Positions 9,501 to 16,944 of a DNA stretch of 64,000 nucleotides are shown in pieces. Numbering within the stretch: the first letter of the stretch is position 1; the number at the start of each line of letters is the position of its first letter. The stretch spans positions 6,123,472-6,187,471 of the forward strand of contig NC_087069.1 in NCBI RefSeq assembly GCF_963678635.1. Direction: 5' to 3'. A model generated the notes under the pieces. It did not search any database, was not told the DNA's origin, and saw nothing but the letters and a program-made list of their open reading frames with translations. This stretch comes from Symsagittifera roscoffensis (lineage: Eukaryota > Xenacoelomorpha > Acoela > Convolutidae). A program made the translations under genes and the position numbers.

Positions 9501-11766
9501 CCGAAAGTAAGGCTACCATTGCATACACAAATTTCAGTCCATCCGGGAGATATGCATATCCCGGAGACAACGCAAATACTACTCTCAACGTCACTTTATT
9601 GAATGATCCCTCCTTTGTCGCGTCTACCACTTCACCCATTGACTCCAGGATGTCTTTTATCGCTGGCCATACTGCGTTTTCTGCTGTTGCAGGATCTCTG
9701 AGCCTGCTCAGAAAACCTCTACTGTGTAGATGGTCATTGATGCCAGCAAACACAATCGTTATCGGGTTCATTTCTGTCTGCCTTTGTACCCCTATAGCCA
9801 ATGACACTGATTGCAATAGGTCTAGGTCAACTGCGGCCAGCATTATGACGTCCGGCCAAAACAAAGACTTAGAGGTGTACACGAACTCTGAATTCGCTAC
9901 TACCATGATTTTGGCCTTTCTCATCTCTGCTTTGTCGTAGGCGGCGAAGATGGTCTCATCTTTCTTTATCGCTGTCAACCCGCCATATCTCTGGGCATCA
10001 CCATCTTGGTTCACTAGTTTTGGGTACACTCTCTCCTTCACATGACCAGGTGGTGTCGTCAATTGCCTAAATATCTTCACATGTTGTCCAATCGGCGCTC
10101 TCGCCGTCAGGAATCTTCCTGGCCTTTCTTCACGATTCCTCTCATCATGGTTCAATCTCACATCTTGCAACGGTCTTGCATTCACAGGTCCTATTGTGTT
10201 GTTGGAGGGCAGTCCCTCCAAGTCGGCAAATCTCAAGGCCGTCGTGGAGCTGAAATTTATGCTAGCGGCTATCAACCAGTCTACGCCGGTTATCGAGTAC
10301 AATCTGTTGACGGATAGCGTCGCTCCATTCAGCATCCTCCTTGCATCTTCGATGAAGCTCACTCTCTGTAGGTCCAGCTTCATTAGTTCTTCTTTGTATA
10401 TATGCCAAGGAGACGGTATGGATCGCGACCACATCAATGAGCCTCTGCTCGGTCTTTCCTCTCGACTGGTACTCGTCGTCTCCGATCTAGTGTCCGATCT
10501 AGATGTACCGGCTACTTCTTCGATTGGTTGGTTGACAGGTCCTATCCTTCTCCTAGGATGAATTGTTCTCCTCATCGGTGCCTCTCCCAACCGATCCTGT
10601 ACATCTGTTCTTCGACCTGGTTCACTGGAGCTTTGTTGCCGGTAATTTATGGCGGCTGGGACCGTACCCAAGCGTGTTTCCAGGTTAGGAGGCACAAAGG
10701 TGGTGATCACCGTATCACTCACCGTTCCCTCTTCCTTCAGCACTCCTGTGTCAAAGAGTTCTGCTTCCAGCTCATCCAACCGTTCTTGGAAGACTCGATT
10801 CAACCAAGCTTGTCCTTCGACACTGTCGAAGTGGATGCCATCTGTGGTCAGTCTGGCTTGATCCATGGCTCTCAATTCATGTTCAATGTCCATGAGGATC
10901 ATTCTTCCGGCGTTTCTATTTGCTAGGTTTCTCAAGATGTTGTTCCATCTCATGACTCCCTCGTTGTGCCTTCTTCCTGATACTGTCAGGCTTCTTGTGT
11001 TCATTGGCACAGTGCAAACGGTCAGTACCGCGCAACTGAACTTCTGCCAGAGAGTAGTAAACAAACACACCATCATTGCTTCCCACAGTGCTTCCAGCTC
11101 ATCTGATCCTCTGGAGATGTCATTCGTCCCAACTAAGATCATCACATTGGGTATCTTCCCTGGATTCATCAGCTCCACCATGCGATATAATTGGGCAATC
11201 GTCGCGCCTCCAAAGGCCATCACCGTGGTGACCCATGAGGTCCTCAAATTCGACAGCACTCTGACTAAGCTGTCTCCCAATATCAGGTGAGATGTCCCGA
11301 GTGGTGGTTGCTGCAGGTTCACAGCCGGGCTCCAGGTAGCTCGATTGAAGCAGGCTCTCGGATCTGTCTCCGGAACTCCCGTGAAATTATACTTTAATTG
11401 ATTATTCTTCTGCACGTCCATTACACGAGACACTTTCTTCGCTGGCATCTTCCTTACTTTTCTCTCTGTGATCTTCGAACTCCCCCTGAGTGGCGTCACG
11501 TCACTTATCCCTTGTCTGATTATTGTCTGGGAGAGTTGTACTCTGCCCGTATCGTCAATCGTTCCATAGGGTGCAGTCACCCCGGAACCTGGTGCATTCT
11601 TGTTAGCGACCAGTCGTCCAGCTGTCTCTATCAGTTTTCTCACTGTCTGTTCTACGACGGGATCACCCAAGGTGTCACTAGGATCCGGGATTGTTACTCG
11701 GTTCGTCTCTGCTGGAAGCCGTGTCTCCGTTGTTTGACTCATTTCTCGAGGTGTCAAGAGCTCCAT
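6595..11766 (-). CDS. gypsy accessory ORF, 1,723-aa protein with SGNH/GDSL hydrolase domain
   Basis: An intact ORF starts at an ATG (11766) that overlaps the end of the upstream 244-aa ORF by 13 nt. Residues about 158-340 form an SGNH/GDSL esterase-type domain with every block visible: GDS (nucleophile Ser166), a block II glycine near 186-187, GTND (213-216) and DGIH (Asp309, His312). A second, weaker domain at about 618-850 has GIND at 675-678 in the block III position but lacks GDS, so it may be a degenerate SGNH copy. The region from about 860 to 1,340 is unrecognised. The C-terminus is acidic low complexity (about 1,410-1,560), and near the end a basic AKRKR could be a nuclear signal. SGNH domains act on ester or acetyl groups, and esterase domains are known in ORF1 proteins of CR1-type LINEs. 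The substrate here is unknown. Confidence 0.9.
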   Translation of the reverse strand: MELLTPREMSQTTETRLPAETNRVTIPDPSDTLGDPVVEQTVRKLIETAGRLVANKNAPGSGVTAPYGTIDDTGRVQLSQTIIRQGISDVTPLRGSSKITERKVRKMPAKKVSRVMDVQKNNQLKYNFTGVPETDPRACFNRATWSPAVNLQQPPLGTSHLILGDSLVRVLSNLRTSWVTTVMAFGGATIAQLYRMVELMNPGKIPNVMILVGTNDISRGSDELEALWEAMMVCLFTTLWQKFSCAVLTVCTVPMNTRSLTVSGRRHNEGVMRWNNILRNLANRNAGRMILMDIEHELRAMDQARLTTDGIHFDSVEGQAWLNRVFQERLDELEAELFDTGVLKEEGTVSDTVITTFVPPNLETRLGTVPAAINYRQQSSSEPGRRTDVQDRLGEAPMRRTIHPRRRIGPVNQPIEEVAGTSRSDTRSETTSTSREERPSRGSLMWSRSIPSPWHIYKEELMKLDLQRVSFIEDARRMLNGATLSVNRLYSITGVDWLIAASINFSSTTALRFADLEGLPSNNTIGPVNARPLQDVRLNHDERNREERPGRFLTARAPIGQHVKIFRQLTTPPGHVKERVYPKLVNQDGDAQRYGGLTAIKKDETIFAAYDKAEMRKAKIMVVANSEFVYTSKSLFWPDVIMLAAVDLDLLQSVSLAIGVQRQTEMNPITIVFAGINDHLHSRGFLSRLRDPATAENAVWPAIKDILESMGEVVDATKEGSFNKVTLRVVFALSPGYAYLPDGLKFVYAMVALLSEGKYDVIISAPNRVIEMENLRPLKAELPAVWSDISNAMRGFKDHALHMLVLDEVLGLELSNFSRQLKLKPGIDDDHRVITAMSNDLWFRAMEVASEDTRRKNSLETRAHLEAMVLRTKPEANQWLHLNPRVAALGADAFQQGPVMITKIHAYLLKEVNLAENAGEKTAEFVNRMCQITLETFWTQEVKGQEGFERTDIMLEGLGAGWTASFLAKVYPKVSHYLIKEFLQAVVKVSIVELIALFVTFGAENFVKGPVILLTDGIQNLRLDGLLTLIAITHGNLGGLMKLARCPEQMKERVRNLDMKKSTDSWNKIRDLRHTLIQYLLQQNRFGTGEDETIEREEDVRRHVGGMTLLTDLSLAMRIDPLALIRGVTEFVTVIYGPAVTFAFPDVKVEAYRRSVLHLNLISAVDGSTLNWCEQHALRELMSEDLLFAKISEPEMTVINFDDHFCDRMGEVERGHIEVFPKLWNLRPYDKTNGEMTRVPRLTAAYHKVREETKGWGDYKKLPEAIPEFPLIRRMLLGAVSVVQTPRLRAFETNERRVGNFSATMDPYFVGRNAAVLQYTRFAYTDQATRRRISNAATPKPEGFDEEWRGLGLAPMRMRGRTELPEASVILTSVRKEMKVAGILQTRIFLAPFGCEEIKVVHGEEEDKSAGTLLIPRFQEEADDDKQGPSNSNRDKSEGDDGQGGNRQTEEPMQQDQAGGEDDRASTGGTSSLDFNIFSDLENNADTLETTEPADEGISTLEPPSAFEEMKRNLPESSSPGNTRNNDQRILMESPRRRRIEASARVPFLGTLPEEEWEVHHRGHESRTGCKLDRVAFMEEVWTVIQSYGTQSILKTGLNQPLMREVLDKLDECEGRLSELLIDSATDESEANSPIKITPQDNEGEVVYLSRTRRGTMRSKMVIDKINAMKMKLGSRVMPRRIGKTKVDSEISMKAGNSAKRKRVEEVMDLGQGDYQLSGTDRI

Positions 11767-12488
11767 CGGGGACTGCCCACGAGGAATATCACTTTCTCAA
11801 TGGACGTCGTCAACGCCACCTGCTCCGATCGCTCTTTGTATTCCTGCCTTAAGCGTTCGATCTCTTGACCCTGCTTTTTGTTGCAGTCTTCAAACAACTT
11901 TCTCCACATGTCCCGGTCTTCCTCCATCGCCAGCATGGTCTTCGTCATATCGTTTAACTCCTTCTTCGTACTTCTCAACTGATCGTTCATCTCGTCCAGA
12001 TCTTGTATGGTTTGGTTCGTCTGAACCTTCTGTGTTACTTTCGCCCCTTTTGGTGGCACAGCTGCTCTCAGTGGTGAACCAGACGAGGTCGCCTCGCTGT
12101 TCATCTCCTGATGCATTCTCGTCAGCCCAGGTTTGGGCTTGGAGGGCATTGGCATCTCACCTGGTTGGTAAGTCCTAGAGCTTCCCAACCCAGGCTCATT
12201 CGCCAAGTCACTCCCTGAGAGAGCCCCGTTTCTCCACCTCATCACTCTCATGTTCGGGCGGTCTAGTACTCCTCTTTCTCCATATGCTGCCATCAACAGG
12301 ACTTCCGTGGGGCGGTCCCCACGGTTGTCGTGCCCCAAGATGTTAATCAGGGCGGTCAGCAACATGACCACCTCTGGGTCCTCCAGAGCGAAGTCTCGTT
12401 CGATCAGCCGACGATAGATCGCATCTACCATCGGTCCTACATATGCCTCTGCCAGGTCCATCAATTCATCCAGGTTGAAATTATCCAT
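11754..12488 (-). CDS. gypsy accessory ORF, 244-aa coiled-coil protein
   Basis: The frame is open from 12503, but the first ATG is at 12488, giving 244 residues. Residues about 1-75 are helical and acidic. The middle is Pro/Ser/Gly-rich. Residues about 165-230 form a heptad-like coiled coil rich in E, K, L and M. The stop overlaps the ATG of the SGNH ORF by 13 nt, an arrangement compatible with termination-reinitiation. I do not recognise the family. A self-assembling or adaptor role is inference from the coiled coil. Confidence 0.8.
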   Translation of the reverse strand: MDNFNLDELMDLAEAYVGPMVDAIYRRLIERDFALEDPEVVMLLTALINILGHDNRGDRPTEVLLMAAYGERGVLDRPNMRVMRWRNGALSGSDLANEPGLGSSRTYQPGEMPMPSKPKPGLTRMHQEMNSEATSSGSPLRAAVPPKGAKVTQKVQTNQTIQDLDEMNDQLRSTKKELNDMTKTMLAMEEDRDMWRKLFEDCNKKQGQEIERLRQEYKERSEQVALTTSIEKVIFLVGSPRWSS

Positions 12489-12503
12489 ACTGTTCTTCTC
12501 CAA

Positions 12504-12900
12504 ATTTAATTTGATTTCGATTTCAAGTTTTGACTCAAGTGAGCAATTAAATGATCAATCAGGATCTAGAAAAGAAATCACGAATGTCACACTTGTCAAT
12601 TTCACCCTAACATACATCGTTAAAATTTGCTTAAAGACAGTTCAGATAAAAAGATATTTATCCTAAAATTTATTAAAATCAATTGGTTTCTAAAATTTTG
12701 GAATTCGACCTAAGATTGGACAGTCCAAACTTTGGATCTATTCCCAAAATCGTCATTTAGTTGTTCATGGTCACTAACCCCTACTTACCCACGATCTTAA
12801 TAACCTAACACATAACATTACATTACATAACATAACATGACACACATATCACATATTACATGTAACTTGGTCTTTGGCCTAACACCCTCTCGCTCATCAC
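12504..12900. other. non-coding gap between pol and the accessory ORFs
   Basis: About 400 AT-rich bases separate the pol stop (12901) from the first accessory ORF, and they include a simple stretch of ACATA/ACATTA repeats around 12,810-12,860. This is the only long gap in the coding part of the element, so it is the natural place for a splice acceptor or internal promoter driving the accessory ORFs. I see no decisive motif for either. Confidence 0.4.
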
Positions 12901-15900
12901 TCAGCCTATACTTAAGTAATATTTCTTATGTAGATATACTTGTATGTTCGTATCAGAGAATATCACGTGTACAAGCGCGTACAATTCCCGAGGATGCAGT
13001 CTTCCTCTATTTGGATCGTACACTGGAAGCGAAAGCTCCTTCACGTCCATTTCCACAAGGAAGTCCCTCAGCCTCGTCAAAGACAAGACTAGGTTTTCTG
13101 GGTCCACGTGCTGCTTCTCTGTCGCCCTCGTTACCAAGAAGCATAAGTACTTTCCCGGTATCTGCGACACCGCCGGGGGTAAGGCTGCTACGCCCCCTAT
13201 CCCTGGTCTTTGCTTCCAAAGGAATTCCACGTTTTTGTATTCCCTCTTAAAATCTGCCGCTAGCGCCGTCCTAAAACTCATGTCTGCGGTGATTGCTATC
13301 GCACATGTTCTGTTTGTGAGTATGAAATCACTATCTGTTAGTACTATGTTACTTGAATATTCATTTGGTAAATTAAAATATGACTCAACTACCCTGCCTA
13401 TGTCAGGTTTCTTAGGTTCTTCACCTGTTTCTGCTTCTAAGTTTCCTGTTTCTCTTGCTATTCTCAATTTTTTTATTATCAAGTTTTCAGTGTGGGTAAG
13501 TCCTACCCCCACTCCCCGGACAAAAATATCCATCGGCGTCCCCGTCGATCGCATACCGGGTATTAAGTCAAGATTAGAAGCTGGAATGAGAAGTTGTCCT
13601 TCCTGGGCAGCCCAGGAAGGATCATCTCGTTCGGTCTTAATGTATTTCGCGCTTTCGCGATCTACGTCTTGAATCGTAACGCTGGTCTTTTCAGGGTCTG
13701 ATGTCATTTCGTTCAGCCACTCTAAGACACGCAGGTTCGTCAGGTCTTGTTCATTTGACTGCTGTTGCTCATCGTCGAACTCCACCTCGGGTTTCGACCA
13801 GTCATCAACCCACTCATCGTTGTGATCATCGACTATGTCAATGTCCTGTGACACTGTTATTTCCTCTAAACCCACTACTTCCTCCACTATTTTCTTTAGA
13901 TCTATCCTATCCACTACAAAGTCGTCACCGTAAGGATTGTATTTCTTTCTTAGTCTCGTCCCGTCTTTCTGACGAGTCTGCATCGTGAACGGAAGATCTG
14001 GTTCCATGTTCTTGGGAACCTCTGTCTGTTCGGATTCCTGCCAATCTTCCTCTGCGTAGGGCAAGGTTTCATCGTCCGCTTCGATCTGTTCGTTTGGATC
14101 CAGGTCCAATGGTGTATCCGTACCTTCCTCTACGACTTCGTTCCCATCGTTCTTCTCCCTGGTGCCTTTTTCATTGACCTCACAAGCAGGATCCATCATT
14201 AGATAATCCCCTTCTTCCATGTCTGCAGGTATACACCAGTCTTCTGTCGATGGATTGTGTGGCTTGATGTTCTCGTAGTGGGCGGCTCGGCCAGTACTCA
14301 GTCTATAAAAGCGTCCCTCTTGGTGCACCTCTGTAATCATGAAGGGTCCCCTCCACTTCTTCAGAAGCTTTTTTGTCCCTTTCGGTGGTATAACGTTCTG
14401 AAATACCCATACGTAGTCTCCCACCGAGTAAGCCTTTGCACCAGCTGCTTTCTTGTCGAATCTTTTCCTCTGCCTTGCCTGTGCCTGCTGAGTGTTTCGT
14501 CTACACAAGTCGTTCAACTCCTGTTGGCGTCTGATCACATCCCTCACGTAGACCTGTGGGGATGTTTTCTTTCCCTCATACTCTGGGTAGAAGAATGTCA
14601 AGGGTAAAGACTTCTCGTGTCCCGTCAGCATCATGTGTGGACTGACTCCAGTGGTGGAGTGTTGCGTGCTATTATAAGCTCCCATCACCTGTGGAAGGTA
14701 TCTGTCCCAATCGGTCATGTACCTGGAACAATATACTCTCAGCATCGACACTAACGTCCTATTCTGTCTTTCCACTAAGCCATTCGTCTGAGGGTGGTAT
14801 GTCGTGGAGTGAGCCTGAGCGACTTGTGACCGTCTCATAAGCTCTTTCGTAAGCTCGCCTACGAAAGCCGTTCCATTGTCCGATTGAAACGTCATTGGAC
14901 AACCATGTCTTGCTATCCACGTATTGATCAGGTGGTCGCATGTCTCTTCCGCCGAGGCAGTTATGCAGGGCACGGCCTCTGCATACTTCGTGAAGTGATC
15001 TATCATGACCAAGACTTGGTTGTAACCGCTGTCTGTCATGCATATCTTCTGGTGATCTATCTGCACCACCTCGTTGAATTCAGACGACTCAATTGATTGT
15101 AAAGGAAATCGCAGCTTCCTAGGATCCTTGACCTGTTGGCATGACAGACATGCTGTCACCCATTTCTCGCATGCCTTTTTCATCCCAGGCCACTCAAAGC
15201 GCTTCAGGATCCTCTGATACACTTTGTCGATCCCTTGATGGCCCATCTGATCATGCGACCTGAATAATAGTTCTGTCTGATAGAGTTGCGGCAACACTAT
15301 CGCGTTATATTTGTATAAGACCTTGTCTTCTTCTCTTCTCCTGCAAGCCACGATCCCGTCCTTGTTCAGATATAATCTCCCCTCCTTCTGCATGAAGTAT
15401 TGTCTCAGGATCCTATAGCTGTCTTCTTCCAGATCACCTTTGTCAGGTGCACCGTTTTCTATCCACCTTTTTAGGTTGCTTGTCATGCGATCATTTCTCT
15501 GCGCCCTTAGAAGGTCCGAGAGTCTGTATCTCGCCTTCAAGTACGTCTTCATGACTCTCATCTGACTGTTCAGCTCGTTGGGCTGATGTGTGTCTTCTTC
15601 CATCTTAACGCACCAAATCTTCGCCAACGGTTGTGTTTCTTGCTGAAACGGCTGAAGATCAGTCCTGACTACCTCTTTCTGCGGCAACAGGCTTATCGAA
15701 CGTTTCGATACCGCTATTGTTTCTAAGTCATCCGCTGCGTTGTCAAAGACACTTTCGCTCGGCATAAGGTAGCGATCGCTGTCCGGATCCTGGTACACCT
15801 CTCTGTCCAGGTCTCTCGCCCGAGTTTCCACTAGTAGCGTGTGTATCGCTAGTTCTGACAGTTCTGATCCCGAGGTGGAATTCCTGTCGGAATAGGTATC

Positions 15901-16944
15901 CATTCCTGAGTTTCGGGAATCATTATCCTCCGTCGAAGGTGTTGTGCTGGAGACTGCACGCTCCTCCAGATCATGTCCGTATTTCCTTCGCATCCATCTG
16001 AACTCCCCGGACAAAACCTTGTTCTCTAGGTCCTGTTTCTCATCAGGTATTTTCTCGTCTATCTCGGACTCCCCGGACCAATTCACTTGTCCCGGGTGTT
16101 GATCTTGTGATCGCTGGTTTTTCTCCTCAACCTTCTCCCCGGACAAATAGTCTTGCAGCAGATTTTGTTTTACAACTTCACCGTCTTTATCCCGGTCTAC
16201 AAAGGTGACAGTTTTCTTTTGCCTGCCGCTCTCCTGTCCTTTCTGTCCGTAAGAAGTACTGGTTAAAATCTCTTGGGGTATTGAGGATACTAGTTGCTGA
16301 ACTATTGTCCTACAATCCCTCTCGTTCTCTTCGTGTTGTCGTCTGGACGGCATGATCTTCACTTTCTCACTGATTGTCAGCGATGCCACTGCTGCTGTCC
16401 ACTCGGGGTCATCTCTGGTCACTTCTCTTTCTAACAATCCACCCAGCATCCGCATTACTTGTGGTGTGACTTGCACCGTTTTATCCAATAATGAGAGGCT
16501 GTTTATATTCATGCGAGAGAGTTCCTGCTGGACCAGGTTCGAGCGCAGCAACAGATCCAATGGGACCGGGTCCTCCCTTGACAGGATCTTTATCTCAGCT
16601 GCTTTCTCTACAGGTAACTCAGGATGCCCTGGAATTGGATGTCCAGACTTATCCAACCATCTCGTTAAGGGAAGCGCTTCATAAGTTTCTTTGTCCAGAA
16701 ACGAGAATCCCTCCTTTACTTCCGCCTGATTGGCCTGCTTCTGCTCCAATCTTTCATAGAATTCAGTTTTCTTGCTGAGACTGTCAGCATTCTGATGTTT
16801 ATCACGCATCCTGTGTTCGATTATCATATGGTAGCCATCCAATCTGACTATCCATCTACCAATATAACTCTGATCCATCGAGTAGGTCTTCAACCAGGAT
16901 AACGCTCTGTTGTCCACGCGTAACTTGAAGGGAGCGCTCCCCAA
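12901..16944 (-). CDS. pol: pol part 2: RNase H end, long spacer, integrase, macro-like domain
   Basis: The frame is open from 16944 and its first residues continue the RNase H connection begun in the neighbouring frame, so it is the second half of one polyprotein. Residues about 60-560 are a charged, Pro/Ser/Asp/Glu-rich spacer unusual for gypsy. Integrase follows: an HHCC finger (about 560-605), a catalytic core with D in VVQIDHQ, D in QSDNG and E in LVERQN, and a GPY/F-type C-terminal module near 870-900 (KKWRGPF). After about 300 acidic residues the last 150 residues look like a macro domain of the TARG1/OARD1 type: a strand with GKYLCFLVTR, then a SLTRLRDFL helix, a LSLP strand with a glycine loop, and a final IQVYL strand. 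ADP-ribose binding is inference; the usual catalytic lysine position is not obvious. Confidence 0.9.
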   Translation of the reverse strand: MGSAPFKLRVDNRALSWLKTYSMDQSYIGRWIVRLDGYHMIIEHRMRDKHQNADSLSKKTEFYERLEQKQANQAEVKEGFSFLDKETYEALPLTRWLDKSGHPIPGHPELPVEKAAEIKILSREDPVPLDLLLRSNLVQQELSRMNINSLSLLDKTVQVTPQVMRMLGGLLEREVTRDDPEWTAAVASLTISEKVKIMPSRRQHEENERDCRTIVQQLVSSIPQEILTSTSYGQKGQESGRQKKTVTFVDRDKDGEVVKQNLLQDYLSGEKVEEKNQRSQDQHPGQVNWSGESEIDEKIPDEKQDLENKVLSGEFRWMRRKYGHDLEERAVSSTTPSTEDNDSRNSGMDTYSDRNSTSGSELSELAIHTLLVETRARDLDREVYQDPDSDRYLMPSESVFDNAADDLETIAVSKRSISLLPQKEVVRTDLQPFQQETQPLAKIWCVKMEEDTHQPNELNSQMRVMKTYLKARYRLSDLLRAQRNDRMTSNLKRWIENGAPDKGDLEEDSYRILRQYFMQKEGRLYLNKDGIVACRRREEDKVLYKYNAIVLPQLYQTELLFRSHDQMGHQGIDKVYQRILKRFEWPGMKKACEKWVTACLSCQQVKDPRKLRFPLQSIESSEFNEVVQIDHQKICMTDSGYNQVLVMIDHFTKYAEAVPCITASAEETCDHLINTWIARHGCPMTFQSDNGTAFVGELTKELMRRSQVAQAHSTTYHPQTNGLVERQNRTLVSMLRVYCSRYMTDWDRYLPQVMGAYNSTQHSTTGVSPHMMLTGHEKSLPLTFFYPEYEGKKTSPQVYVRDVIRRQQELNDLCRRNTQQAQARQRKRFDKKAAGAKAYSVGDYVWVFQNVIPPKGTKKLLKKWRGPFMITEVHQEGRFYRLSTGRAAHYENIKPHNPSTEDWCIPADMEEGDYLMMDPACEVNEKGTREKNDGNEVVEEGTDTPLDLDPNEQIEADDETLPYAEEDWQESEQTEVPKNMEPDLPFTMQTRQKDGTRLRKKYNPYGDDFVVDRIDLKKIVEEVVGLEEITVSQDIDIVDDHNDEWVDDWSKPEVEFDDEQQQSNEQDLTNLRVLEWLNEMTSDPEKTSVTIQDVDRESAKYIKTERDDPSWAAQEGQLLIPASNLDLIPGMRSTGTPMDIFVRGVGVGLTHTENLIIKKLRIARETGNLEAETGEEPKKPDIGRVVESYFNLPNEYSSNIVLTDSDFILTNRTCAIAITADMSFRTALAADFKREYKNVEFLWKQRPGIGGVAALPPAVSQIPGKYLCFLVTRATEKQHVDPENLVLSLTRLRDFLVEMDVKELSLPVYDPNRGRLHPRELYALVHVIFSDTNIQVYLHKKYYLSIG
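12904..13350 (-). other. putative macro domain at the pol C-terminus
   Basis: This covers about residues 1,198-1,347 of the pol-part-2 ORF. The order of elements matches macro domains: an N-terminal strand with a polar turn, a helix containing AADFKREY, a glycine-containing segment (GIGGVAAL), the GKYLCFLVTR strand, a helix pair, LSLPVYDPNRGRL as the substrate-loop equivalent, and a final helix and strand. Macro domains bind or hydrolyse ADP-ribose. In TARG1-like enzymes a Lys and an Asp are catalytic. An Asp is present in the loop, but the Lys seems replaced by Arg/Thr. I recognised it by pattern only. Confidence 0.6.
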
